DNA of 58,092 nt, from positions 1 to 58,092 of the IMG/VR virus record IMGVR_UViG_3300042290_000649; one strand, 5' to 3'. This document shows positions 34,457 to 41,678 of the stretch, in pieces. This DNA is from a virus. The position numbers and the translations under genes are program-made. Positions within the stretch are counted from its first letter, which is position 1. Each line of letters begins with the position of its first letter. The notes beneath the pieces are model-generated. The model was given only the letters and a program-made list of their open reading frames with translations. It was not told the origin of the DNA and made no database searches.

Positions 34457-35118
34457 CTATTCCTTGTTTTCTTTGGGGGGTTGTCCAAGCGCTTCGCTCA
34501 TGATGTTCTTCTTGGATGCAGAGTCGCCATACATTCCGATGAGGGACTCAATGGAGGTTCCGCTCTTCCACTTTCCTTGCTTGTTATTATGACCGTTTTT
34601 CCCAATAGATCCAGTGTTAGAGGAACTGAAGCCTGAGTTTCCCTTGGATGAGCGCTCCATCTCTTCTGACTGGCGCCGTGCATGATCACCAAAGTGCGTA
34701 AGGTTCGGGAGTGTCAAAGACATAAATTGATCTGGGGTGTACCCATACGCATCTGCGTACGAAGCCATAATCCCACCCCAGTCAATGTCTTCCCAGGCTA
34801 CTCCCTGGGCGCTTTTCCCTCTTTGAGCGCCTCAACTGGGTCCGCTGGGCCGCCCTCCTCTTCCGCCGGGAGAAGACCGCTGCGGCGAAGCACAGCAAGT
34901 GCCTCAACCTGAAGCGTCTGAAGGTCGAATCGCTCGCCTACAAGATGCTCAGTTACGCCCGGCTCTTCACGTCGAATGACGAGCCACATGATGTAGCGAA
35001 GAACAGTAAATCGTGTGGTGTCCAACTGGTCTAGTCGGCTATTAAACTTCTCTTCCAGGTCCGCAAGATCATTCAGGGTGAGTGCACCCTTGTTGCGGAC
35101 TACGCTAAGGTCTGCCAT
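34457..35118 (-). CDS. Tail assembly chaperone, frameshift fusion product (GT-type)
   Basis: A -1 shift at the slippery site 34813-34819 joins the first 102 codons of the upstream chaperone to a second frame ending at 34457, giving about 220 residues. The second frame is open right through the shift. After slipping it reads GKSAQGVAWEDIDWGGIMAS, then YGYTPDQFMSLTLPNL, which is the usual signature of these extensions. Its tail is Ser/Gly/Lys-rich. Such fusions bind the tape measure protein and recruit tail tube subunits. The start (GAGGAGATTAACC ATG) is shared with the short form. Confidence 0.88.
34798..35118 (-). CDS. Tail assembly chaperone, short form (G-type)
   Basis: The unshifted product is 106 residues: a helical protein (LNDLADLEEKFNSRLDQLD, then FTVLRYIMWLVIRR) with an acidic tail (PAEEEGGPADPVEALKEG). 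It lies between the tail tube and tape measure genes, the canonical chaperone position. It should coat the tape measure with the longer form during tail assembly, with the ratio set by frameshift efficiency. It is absent from the finished virion in known phages. Confidence 0.88.
   Translation of the reverse strand: MADLSVVRNKGALTLNDLADLEEKFNSRLDQLDTTRFTVLRYIMWLVIRREEPGVTEHLVGERFDLQTLQVEALAVLRRSGLLPAEEEGGPADPVEALKEGKAPRE
34813..34819 (-). other. Programmed -1 ribosomal frameshift site GGGAAAA
   Basis: The zero frame reads GAG GGA AAA GCG, so GGGAAAA is in the X XXY YYZ register. Slipping by -1 gives GGG AAA AGC and enters the downstream frame, which stays open to 34457. The zero-frame stop TAG follows six codons after the heptamer's AAA. 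Position and products match the conserved tail-chaperone frameshift of long-tailed phages. Confidence 0.87.
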
Positions 35119-35158
35119 GGTTAATCTCCTCTATAACTTCCTGCCAAACGGCTTATTC

Positions 35159-35164
35159 ATTGTA
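35159..35164 (-). promoter_or_regulatory. Possible -10 box upstream of tail chaperone gene
   Basis: TACAAT on the minus strand lies about 41 bases before the chaperone ATG, after the hairpins at 35229-35279. No good -35 hexamer is present, so this is tentative. It would restart transcription of chaperones and tape measure after attenuation. Confidence 0.35.
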
Positions 35165-35228
35165 CAACAAAGTAGGGGGTTTGAGTGGGGGTGGAGCAGG
35201 AGGGGGAGGTTGTATCTGGGGAGTCGCT

Positions 35229-35279
35229 CCCCCGCCCAGCAAGCCGGGCGGGGGTTTGATTGCGGCTTACGCCGCAATC
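35229..35279 (-). terminator. Paired hairpins after the tail tube gene (attenuator)
   Basis: Two perfect stems lie just after the tail tube stop: GATTGCGGC/GCCGCAATC (35258-35279) and CCCCCGCCC/GGGCGGGGG (35229-35254). Neither has a strong T run on the minus strand, so partial termination or 3'-end protection is more likely than full termination. The 35171-35225 stretch beyond is unusually G-rich on the plus strand. Confidence 0.55.
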
Positions 35280-35281
35280 AA

Positions 35282-35842
35282 TTAGGAAGCCTCGACAAGA
35301 AGAATCTTGTCGGCGGCGCCAGCCACGTCGCGGTCCGTCACACCCATGAACCCGATGTCCATGGTGGTGATGTCTTCACGCGTGAACGGGAAGGTCAACT
35401 TTGGGCTAAACGCCTTGTAAAGGTGAACAGTCACCGTCTTCGTCGGATCGTCCGAACGGGTGTGAACAAACTTGACGTACAACGGGCGTGGGAGGCCTGA
35501 GGCCGTCACGTCGTGGTCGTACGAGGTCAAGGTGTCACGAGCGATAAGGCTTGAACTCGTCCAGAAGTTCTGGAGGTTCGCAAGGTTCAACTCGACCTTC
35601 TTGGCGTTAAGTTCGCACTTACCACCGTAGTAGGCCTTCTGAATTGCGAAGTTCGACTGACCGTAGAACTCCTTCTCCTGGAACTCAAGCGTGAAGTCGA
35701 CGTCGCCGGCGATTTCGCCGATCTCGTACAACTTCGACTGAGTCGTCGTTGGCGTACCACTTACGTAAGTGGCGCTTGGAACCGTCGAGGCTCCCTCGTA
35801 CCAATCGGCCACATAAATGCGACCAGATCCTAGTGTAAGCAT
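35282..35842 (-). CDS. Major tail tube protein
   Basis: This 186-residue protein starts after GTAGGAGAAATACT. Its beta-rich sequence (TLEFQEKEFYGQSNFAIQKA, then VHLYKAFSPKLTFPFTREDI, then IGFMGVTDRD) matches the tail tube/Hcp-type fold. The place between tail terminator and chaperones is the standard tail tube locus. Hundreds of copies would stack as hexamers along the very long tape measure. The paired hairpins after it fit a need for more of this transcript than of the tape measure. Confidence 0.85.
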   Translation of the reverse strand: MLTLGSGRIYVADWYEGASTVPSATYVSGTPTTTQSKLYEIGEIAGDVDFTLEFQEKEFYGQSNFAIQKAYYGGKCELNAKKVELNLANLQNFWTSSSLIARDTLTSYDHDVTASGLPRPLYVKFVHTRSDDPTKTVTVHLYKAFSPKLTFPFTREDITTMDIGFMGVTDRDVAGAADKILLVEAS

Positions 35843-35857
35843 AGTATTTCTCCTACT

Positions 35858-36253
35858 CTATTTCATTATTACGCCATATCGGATTATTCTCCGATATTCT
35901 AAAGACTTTGCGTTATAGGCATCGCGCTCAAGCATCTTGATGCACAAGTGCACTACTACATCTGGGCCAGACAACCGTTGTCGGTTAACCAGTTCGTCGA
36001 TCCGCTTCGAGATACTGTTGAGTTCGGTTGTGCCGCTCGCCGACGCAATAAGCACATCCACTACAACTCTCTCGACCGACCTGCCGACTTCACTGTTACC
36101 ATTTAGGACGGCAATCCTGACCGCCGGGGGTCTACTAGCCCCGACATGATGAATTGGATAGACCTTCTTGTCGACCGAAGTCCCAGACAACAGGCTTTGC
36201 AGCGAGTTATCTGCGCTCAGAACCGAAAAGAACGTCTCATACAATCCCTTCAT
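35858..36253 (-). CDS. Tail terminator / completion protein
   Basis: This is a 131-residue protein from the chosen ATG at 36251-36253 (MKGLYETFFSVLSADNSL). A longer start at 36272-36274 adds seven residues but has no ribosome binding site, and the -10 box TATAAT would fall within it. The motifs VYPIHHVGASRPPAVRIAV and VVVDVLIASASG fit tail-completion proteins of the DUF3168/gpU-like group, which cap the tail tube and join it to the head. It directly precedes the tail tube gene. TATAAT nine bases before the ATG suggests an almost leaderless mRNA. Confidence 0.72.
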   Translation of the reverse strand: MKGLYETFFSVLSADNSLQSLLSGTSVDKKVYPIHHVGASRPPAVRIAVLNGNSEVGRSVERVVVDVLIASASGTTELNSISKRIDELVNRQRLSGPDVVVHLCIKMLERDAYNAKSLEYRRIIRYGVIMK

Positions 36254-36262
36254 ACAAGAGAT

Positions 36263-36289
36263 ATTATACGACATCTCAAAGGGGGTCTA
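36263..36289 (-). promoter_or_regulatory. Near-leaderless promoter for tail terminator gene
   Basis: TATAAT (36263-36268, minus strand) lies nine bases before the ATG at 36253. The best -35-like hexamer, TAGACC (36284-36289), is only 15 bp upstream, shorter than ideal. A promoter here makes sense because the plus-strand insertion at 36357-37988 cuts the late operon. Confidence 0.45.
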
Positions 36290-36356
36290 GGGCTGCGGGC
36301 CCTGCGCAGCAAGTATTTAACTTTATTCTTATTGTGTAATGAGAGAGAATACCCAC

Positions 36357-36629
36357 ATGGCAGACATTGACTACCTTACCGAATGGGCCCACTGGAGGGG
36401 TGAAATGACGACTAAACTTGGCGACGTATCTCGCCGCATTGACAACCTTGAAGAGAGCATGGAGAAGATCCACAAGACCCTGACCGAGATGCGCGAGGAG
36501 CAGATTCGGCGGGAAGCCCAGGAAACCCAGCAGAAATCTCTTATTAAATGGGCGTTCCCTGAGGGGGGTTCTGTTTTGGCCTTGTTGCTGGCCCTATATG
36601 CTGTTATCATGCAGGTGTTCGGCAAGTAG
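36357..36629 (+). CDS. Membrane-anchored coiled-coil protein
   Basis: This 90-residue protein has its ATG at 36357, supported by GAGAGAG upstream (an earlier ATG at 36339 lacks one). A charged coiled coil (RRIDNLEESMEKIHKTLTEM) occupies residues 25-60, and a C-terminal membrane helix (GSVLALLLALYAVIMQVF) residues 69-87. The layout resembles small phage membrane proteins and some holin-associated or superinfection-exclusion proteins. It opens a three-gene plus-strand insertion inside the late operon. Function unknown. Confidence 0.65.
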   Translation: MADIDYLTEWAHWRGEMTTKLGDVSRRIDNLEESMEKIHKTLTEMREEQIRREAQETQQKSLIKWAFPEGGSVLALLLALYAVIMQVFGK

Positions 36630-36654
36630 CCCGAACCTAGTATGGAGTGTGTAT

Positions 36655-36828
36655 ATGTCGATTTTGAATAAGATCTTTGGTAGCAAGAAAACCGCTAAGA
36701 AGGCTGTTAAGCCAGCCGCCAAGAAGGCAGTAAAGGCCAAGGTTGCAAAGCCTGCCGCTAAGAAGGCTGTTAAGCCTGCTGCCAAGCCTGCCGCCAAGGC
36801 AGTTGCTAAGAAGACTAAGAAGGCGTAA
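36655..36828 (+). CDS. Histone H1-like Lys/Ala-rich DNA-binding protein
   Basis: This 57-residue very basic protein has its ATG at 36655 after GGAG. After a short head (MSILNKIFGSKK) it is made of repeats of AAKKAVKP/PAAKPAAK, the low-complexity pattern of eukaryotic H1 tails and bacterial H1-like nucleoid proteins. It should bind DNA without sequence preference. Possible roles are compaction of phage DNA, protection of it, or remodelling of the host nucleoid. Basic low-complexity proteins arise easily, so common ancestry with H1 is not implied. Confidence 0.75.
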   Translation: MSILNKIFGSKKTAKKAVKPAAKKAVKAKVAKPAAKKAVKPAAKPAAKAVAKKTKKA

Positions 36829-36866
36829 TCCGCCCCTAATAAATCCAAAACGCACGGGAGGTTTCT

Positions 36867-37988
36867 ATGCCCACGCGCTACTGGACTGACGCAGAGCGTA
36901 AAGATGCTTTGCACCTCGAATGGAAAGAATTCCACAAAAAGTACCCAGAGCGAGAGTTTGATTCCTACCGTATAAAGCGTGACCGTCTTCGCCGTGGCGA
37001 AACGGATCTCCAAGATGGCAGAAGATTTAATGGGGGTAACAACAAGATGCCCACACCTTCGTCAATGCAGGAATTGAAACAGATGTCCGATATTGGAGTG
37101 GTGGAGTTTAGAAAGATTGACTACGTTGCCCGCATGGGAACCGTAGAGCGCAATCGTGGCGAACTCATTGTTGCTGCGGGGGATTTCCAGTTCCCCTTTG
37201 AGGACGGCGACGTGTTCGCGTCGTTCCTTACCTTCCTGGCCTCAGAGCGGCCCGATCAGGTTGTTTTGACTGGAGACATTCTTGACCTGACTGCCGCGAG
37301 CGCATTCGACCGAGACCCTCGTCTGGGGATGTCCATCCAGGACGAGTTGCAACATTCGCACAACCGCCTTGCGGAGATCAGGGCCGCCGTCGGGAAGAAT
37401 GCAAAGATTGTATTCATCTATGGGAATCATGAGGCGCGCATGAGCAAGTGGCTTGCGCGCAAGGCCCCAGAACTAGTTGGCATTACTGATACCAACGGGG
37501 TTGAAATGCTTTCGCTTTCCTCCCTGCTCAGGCTCGAGCGATTAGGGATTGAGCCAGCCGTTTACGAAGGAACGGCATTCTCTGGCCCAGAGAATTTGCG
37601 CTCGTACTATCAAATCGCTCCAGACCTCATCGCCACGCACGGAACGTACTCCAAGAACACGGGCGGTGGCGCCAGCATTATGCCGATTGTGGACGCTGCT
37701 GGCGTCTCTGTTGTTGGCGGCCACGATCACTCACAGGGCCTTGCCTTTAAGACCGTAGGCGGCTTTGCGGGAGTCGACGAGCGCAGGCTTGCTGCTATTT
37801 CTACGGGCATGATGTGCCGCAGAACCGAACTTGGCTATCTTGCTCAGCATCAGGTCAGCCGCTGGGCTGCTGGCTTTGCTGTTATCGAGCGCTTTGGCCA
37901 GGGTGCCGGAGAGTGGCAGCCAGACTTTGCATCATGGACTGGGTCGGCGCTGGTTTGGCGCGGAAGAACCTATAGGCCTAAGCCTTAG
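36867..37988 (+). CDS. Calcineurin-like metallophosphoesterase
   Basis: This 373-residue enzyme starts after GGGAGG. Metal-binding motifs appear in order: AAGDFQF (D106), LTGDILD (D137, D140), YGNHE (186-189), ATHG and GGHDHSQG. The usual first motif DxH is DFQ here, so one histidine ligand is replaced by glutamine. A basic N-terminal region of about 60 residues (WTDAERKDALHLEWKEF, YRIKRDRLRRGE) may bind DNA. The reaction is likely hydrolysis of a phosphodiester or nucleotide, with the substrate unknown. It is third in the plus-strand insertion and converges with the connector gene. Confidence 0.85.
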   Translation: MPTRYWTDAERKDALHLEWKEFHKKYPEREFDSYRIKRDRLRRGETDLQDGRRFNGGNNKMPTPSSMQELKQMSDIGVVEFRKIDYVARMGTVERNRGELIVAAGDFQFPFEDGDVFASFLTFLASERPDQVVLTGDILDLTAASAFDRDPRLGMSIQDELQHSHNRLAEIRAAVGKNAKIVFIYGNHEARMSKWLARKAPELVGITDTNGVEMLSLSSLLRLERLGIEPAVYEGTAFSGPENLRSYYQIAPDLIATHGTYSKNTGGGASIMPIVDAAGVSVVGGHDHSQGLAFKTVGGFAGVDERRLAAISTGMMCRRTELGYLAQHQVSRWAAGFAVIERFGQGAGEWQPDFASWTGSALVWRGRTYRPKP

Positions 37989-37993
37989 CCTAT
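37972..37993. terminator. Convergent terminator between phosphoesterase and connector genes
   Basis: ATAGG-C-CTAA/TTAG-CCTAT forms a nine-pair stem with one bulge and a GCC loop, followed on the plus strand by TTTAGATTTTT. It overlaps both stop codons of the convergent pair, so it probably ends rightward transcription of the insertion. Confidence 0.5.
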
Positions 37994-38679
37994 TTAGATT
38001 TTTCCTTGATAAAAGCCCTGGCGGCAGAGTTCATAATGTTTCCTATCTCAAGCCAGCACTCCCTTAACCTTTCGCTTCGACCCATTTCCTCAAGACCTAT
38101 CTCAAAGAATCCCGTTCCTCCCTCGCCGTAAAATTCATTAATCTCATCAAGGTATGTTGAGTCTTTATCAAACGGCATCGACGCTTGCTGCTCCTTGGTT
38201 GAGTTGGGAGCGAATGGCGCGTACTGCCGCTGCGGCGCGGCTCCGTACCTGAAGGTAATCCTGCCGTCCCTAGAAATAAGCACGTCGCTGATTGCCCCTT
38301 CTGCCCCATCGATAGTAAGGGAGTCCTGGAGGGCGCCACTGTCGACCGGCACGCCAGCCTCTGGATATCCCTCAATGCCTTTTAGAGCCTCGTCGCGCGT
38401 AGTCTCAGCAAACCACTGGGTCATTGCGCCAGGGCCGTAGAGTGCGGTCCTCCAGGCCCTCGTCATGGCCTCTACATACTCGGGGTGATCCGCAATGTAT
38501 CGGACTAGCGCCTGCCTATTTGCCCCAAGTTCCCGGACGGCGCTTGCTTTCCTGCGGATGGCCTCGGCGTATTCTTTGAGGTCTTCTGCTTGCTGGCGCA
38601 TTTTAACAAGAGAGCCAAGAGATGTTTGGCGCCTACCGCGACGAAAAGATGGGGGGAGACGACGCTCCGTGCCGCTCAT
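37990..38679 (-). CDS. HK97 gp10-like head-tail/tail-completion protein
   Basis: This 229-residue protein has VPVDSGALQDSLTI (about residues 110-124), the signature of the HK97 gp10-like family, preceded by a helical region. The start overlaps the previous stop (ATGA at 38676-38679). It lies in the connector block between the head-closure protein and the tail terminator. It likely helps join the tail to the head. The plus-strand insertion begins just beyond its 3' end. Confidence 0.78.
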   Translation of the reverse strand: MSGTERRLPPSFRRGRRQTSLGSLVKMRQQAEDLKEYAEAIRRKASAVRELGANRQALVRYIADHPEYVEAMTRAWRTALYGPGAMTQWFAETTRDEALKGIEGYPEAGVPVDSGALQDSLTIDGAEGAISDVLISRDGRITFRYGAAPQRQYAPFAPNSTKEQQASMPFDKDSTYLDEINEFYGEGGTGFFEIGLEEMGRSERLRECWLEIGNIMNSAARAFIKEKSK

Positions 38680-39014
38680 CTGTCGACCCTCTTTGCCCCC
38701 AAGATAAGGTGGTGGCGAAGCCCTTCCCTAATTACTTCATCAACCTGGAACTGAAGGTTGTCAGCCTCAACTAGGTCTGCAATCGTTGGTTGATTTGTTC
38801 CGGTCAAATAGGGGATAAAGAAAAGATACCTCGCCTCTGCTGCCTGGCCTGTGGACGTATAGAGTTGCGATACTGATTCTTTGCTTTCTGGCTGGTAGTG
38901 GCACTTTCCTGACCAGACAGTCGTCAACTCAACTGTAGGCGTGCCGTCTGCCGCGTGGCCTGTTTGCCCAACGCGCTTGATTGTGACCGAAGTGGTGAAC
39001 CCCGGCAGGCTCAT
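38676..39014 (-). CDS. Head closure / head-tail joining protein
   Basis: This 112-residue beta-rich protein (VTIKRVGQTGHAADGTPTVE, then WSGKCHYQPESKESVSQLY, ending HHLILGAKRVDR) resembles the head-tail joining proteins that seal the portal ring (SPP1 gp16/HK97 gp7 type). It is coupled on both sides by four-base ATGA overlaps. Size and order support the call more than any single motif. Confidence 0.68.
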   Translation of the reverse strand: MSLPGFTTSVTIKRVGQTGHAADGTPTVELTTVWSGKCHYQPESKESVSQLYTSTGQAAEARYLFFIPYLTGTNQPTIADLVEADNLQFQVDEVIREGLRHHLILGAKRVDR

Positions 39015-39925
39015 CGGACATTTACCACGACATAGTCGTCCAGTATGGCGGCCGCAGTCCCCGGGATACCACCAAATCGCACCCCAGGCTCCGGCATGTG
39101 ACGCTTCATGCTCATTGATCCGACAGTTAGTTCGCTTAGCGCCCCAAGGCCCTGCTTGTCCAGTGAGTCTTCAGCAATCAGGTGAGCGGTGATAATCGCC
39201 GTTGCGTCCTTGACGTCCTCTGGAACCTCCGAATAGCCGCTGACGTAGGTCAAAACTGCCACCGGCTCAATAAGCCCAAGGTTCACAAGCACGGGGAATA
39301 GTGAGTATGTAACGGTCGCAAGGCTGGTAACCTCAAAGTAGTTCCTGTCCTTGTTTACAAAGATGTCGTTTACGGTGAATGCCGCACTCTGCTGCGCGCT
39401 AACGTTTACGGTCAGCGAAACAATTGAAACGATAGGTCGACGATACGGGTAGACCCTTCTCGTTGCTTGGCTCCACTTGTGCTTCTCTGTGTCTTGTCGC
39501 AACTGAAAAGATTGCTGAGTGTAGGAATCAACAAGGCTACTGGCAACCTTTATGAAGCGCTCCAACTTTCGGTCGCCCATGTCTGAGCCATCGGCATTAG
39601 TGAGGACGCCCATCTCGTATTCCCGGAACTGATCAACGGTGATGTAGCCCTGCTCCTGCCCACGGAATGGAGTGGACCAGGAGCCCCCGCTGCTCCCCGT
39701 GGAGTTGGATGGTCGCCAGGTGTGCCATTGCCCCACGGCAGCGGTGCTGTCAAAATAGTCATAGGCAGAAACAAGCGAAGACAGGGTAATCACAGCACCA
39801 AGGTCAACAAAAGAGCCGGTCCGGCTTGTCGCCTCGGCTGAGGTTGCCGCGCGTCCCAACTGAATGTGGGAATACGAAGCAATAGTTGTTGCGATGCTTG
39901 GAACGGGTACTGTTACTTTAATCAT
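39011..39925 (-). CDS. Head-tail adaptor protein
   Basis: This 304-residue protein has a central helical segment (RKLERFIKVASSLVDSYTQQ) followed by YPYRRPIVSIVSLTVNV and VPEDVKDATAIITAHLIA, the pattern of gp6-like connector proteins that bind beneath the portal. An extra N-terminal ~110 residues (Ser/Gly/Trp-rich) are longer than usual. No ribosome binding site precedes the ATG at 39923-39925. TAGTAT lies six bases upstream, so leaderless initiation is likely. Confidence 0.72.
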   Translation of the reverse strand: MIKVTVPVPSIATTIASYSHIQLGRAATSAEATSRTGSFVDLGAVITLSSLVSAYDYFDSTAAVGQWHTWRPSNSTGSSGGSWSTPFRGQEQGYITVDQFREYEMGVLTNADGSDMGDRKLERFIKVASSLVDSYTQQSFQLRQDTEKHKWSQATRRVYPYRRPIVSIVSLTVNVSAQQSAAFTVNDIFVNKDRNYFEVTSLATVTYSLFPVLVNLGLIEPVAVLTYVSGYSEVPEDVKDATAIITAHLIAEDSLDKQGLGALSELTVGSMSMKRHMPEPGVRFGGIPGTAAAILDDYVVVNVR

Positions 39926-39931
39926 GGGTAA

Positions 39932-39960
39932 ATACTATGCCAAATAGGACACCACGTCCA
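39932..39960 (-). promoter_or_regulatory. Leaderless promoter for the connector genes
   Basis: On the minus strand TGGACG (39955-39960) and TAGTAT (39932-39937) are 17 bp apart, and six bases separate TAGTAT from the ATG. The -35 box overlaps one arm of the inverted repeat 39949-39990, the same overlap of terminator and promoter as at 4156-4199. Confidence 0.62.
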
Positions 39961-39990
39961 TCCGGCTAGTGCCTGCGATGAACGTGGTGT
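39949..39990 (-). terminator. Inverted repeat / terminator after the 109-residue gene
   Basis: ACACCACGT (39949-39957) and ACGTGGTGT (39982-39990) pair perfectly across 24 bases, with CCTATTT following on the minus strand. The long loop makes a classical terminator uncertain, and a protein-binding operator is an alternative. Confidence 0.45.
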
Positions 39991-40008
39991 GGCTAGTTTT
40001 GAGGCTGT

Positions 40009-40338
40009 TTAGCGGTTCTCGTCTGAGAACACGCGATCGATATCCCCACGGTCCTGCTTGACTTCGCGTGCGCCCATGGCAATAAGTTCCTCAAGGTGCT
40101 TGCCAAGAACATTGCACTCGTCGTTAACAAACTGGTACGTTCGGCCGTCCGAAAGCGCCACCGATGCGTCGCCGATCGGCATGTAGATTCGGTAAATCTT
40201 CTTCGGGAGGATCTGCTCCTTCGCAGCCTTTGCAATCACGCGGGAAGCAAGTGCGGCACCGGCCTCTTCAGGCTGCTGCTCCGGCCTTCGTGTCGGGTCA
40301 ATGTACCGACCATTTTCGTCAATCAACTTGTCACTCAT
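40009..40338 (-). CDS. Small conserved late protein
   Basis: This 109-residue soluble protein lies directly after the major capsid gene. It has a charged start (LIDENGRYIDPTRRPEQQPEE), a central beta segment (KKIYRIYMPIGDASVALSDG, then TYQFVNDECNVL) and a charged helix. The ribosome binding site is AAGGAG. Its location suggests a head accessory, decoration or connector component. No family is recognised. Confidence 0.62.
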   Translation of the reverse strand: MSDKLIDENGRYIDPTRRPEQQPEEAGAALASRVIAKAAKEQILPKKIYRIYMPIGDASVALSDGRTYQFVNDECNVLGKHLEELIAMGAREVKQDRGDIDRVFSDENR

Positions 40339-40357
40339 AAATACTCCTTACAAATCA

Positions 40358-40387
40358 AAAGGGGCCGGGCCTAAGCCCGGCCCCTTT
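40358..40387 (-). terminator. Terminator after the major capsid gene
   Basis: GGGGCCGGGC and GCCCGGCCCC pair perfectly around a CTAA loop (40361-40384). They are flanked by AAA and TTT, and on the minus strand TTTTGATTTG follows. This is the clearest terminator in the late region and would limit expression of genes downstream of the capsid protein. Confidence 0.85.
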
Positions 40388-40411
40388 CATTAGGACTACG
40401 CTACGACGCTA

Positions 40412-41662
40412 TTAGGCGATCGTGACGCGGACCTTGCCGTTGAACTGTGGTCCCTTGTTGGCCAAGCCGTACATGCAGAACTGAATGTACAAGCGGGTCA
40501 GGGCACCAGCAACACCGACTGGAATCTCAAGGGTGGTAATCGCGTCGTTCCCCAGGAACGGCATCGACCAAACATCCTCGTCGATTACGTACATGTCGCG
40601 GTAGTTCGTCGTTGTACCGCTAACGGTAACAGCGTACGAACCAATTCCGTCGCCAGGGATCGCAAGCAATGGGAGCGCGCCGGCTGGCGTGGCAACGCTG
40701 CCAAGACCAAGGCCAGGGTTCGCGTTCTCACCACCGGTGAATCGCACCTGGTTGAGCAACTCGTTCGTGTAGGCAGCGTAATCCGTTGGGCTCAAAACGA
40801 TGGCCGAAGGATTACCGCCGTTGTTCAGGATGCCAGCAACGGTGTCGTTGATAGCAGCCGTGTACGACGACGAGCCCTTGCTGGTGATCACGTTGCCTGC
40901 GGAGGCAGCGGATCCCAACAACTTGCGCAGACCGTCGAAGCCGTTCACGTCCCACGCGCCCAACTCCGTCGATGCACCGGCAGCCGATGAAGTCGAGGCG
41001 TTTCCCTGAAGGATCTGCTTCTGCAACTTCTTGGCAATTGCCGTTACTCCGCCTGACAACTCGGTTGCGAGGCCGTGATTACCGGCCGCGCCGCCCTGCT
41101 GAATGGCGAACTGTGACTTGAGAGAAATACCACGGCGGGTAGCAAGTACCGCGACGTTGGTGGTCTGGCGAGCGTAGACGTTCACGTCATCCGTCACCGT
41201 TCCCAACTCCGTCTGGAACACTGCATCACCGAACGAGGTCTGCTGATTGTAGGCGTGCACCAAGCCGTTTGCAGGCTCCTTGCGCATGCGCTCAAACAGC
41301 GGGAATCGCTTTACGAACAGGGCGTAGAGCATTGGCTCCAAGTCCTGGCGAATAAGTGCAGCACCGCCGCTGGCATCAAGCAACTTAGCGATCTGTGGGT
41401 TGGCAACTGCCAAGGTGTTAAGCACCTCGGACGAAGCCTGCTTACCATTCTCGCGGGAAGCCTGAATGTCGAGCATCTCGGTGATCTCGGCGGTGCCCAT
41501 CTGCTTGAATCGCTTGCGCAACTCGCGCTGAAGAGCAGCACCCTCTGCTGCGTCGTATGTCTTTACAGTCGAATCGGTATCCTTACCGATTACCGCAGGG
41601 GTGTGGGAAAGAGCCTCAAGGCCCTTCTCCAGATCCTGCAACTTTTCCTTAATCTCACTCAT
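40412..41662 (-). CDS. Major capsid protein (HK97 fold)
   Basis: This 416-residue protein starts after AAGGAAATAAATC and follows the prohead protease. The first ~100 residues are helical and charged (IKEKLQDLEKGLEALSHTP), like an HK97 delta domain cleaved during maturation. The rest shows HK97-type elements: FPLFERMRKEPANG (N-arm/E-loop side), then NPSAIVLSPTDYAAYTNELL, RDMYVIDEDVW and a beta-rich end. Hundreds of copies form the capsid shell. It is followed by a strong terminator. Confidence 0.9.
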   Translation of the reverse strand: MSEIKEKLQDLEKGLEALSHTPAVIGKDTDSTVKTYDAAEGAALQRELRKRFKQMGTAEITEMLDIQASRENGKQASSEVLNTLAVANPQIAKLLDASGGAALIRQDLEPMLYALFVKRFPLFERMRKEPANGLVHAYNQQTSFGDAVFQTELGTVTDDVNVYARQTTNVAVLATRRGISLKSQFAIQQGGAAGNHGLATELSGGVTAIAKKLQKQILQGNASTSSAAGASTELGAWDVNGFDGLRKLLGSAASAGNVITSKGSSSYTAAINDTVAGILNNGGNPSAIVLSPTDYAAYTNELLNQVRFTGGENANPGLGLGSVATPAGALPLLAIPGDGIGSYAVTVSGTTTNYRDMYVIDEDVWSMPFLGNDAITTLEIPVGVAGALTRLYIQFCMYGLANKGPQFNGKVRVTIA

Positions 41663-41678
41663 GATTTATTTCCTTCTT

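Noticed and set aside
36292-36310. GCTGCG/CGCAGC hairpin between divergent genes 36253 and 36357
   Set aside because: A terminator is not expected between divergent starts and there is no T run. It may be an operator, but nothing supports this.
36637-36855. Leu/Gly-rich minus frame opposite the H1-like gene
   Set aside because: It is the complement of Lys/Ala codons and has no ribosome binding site.
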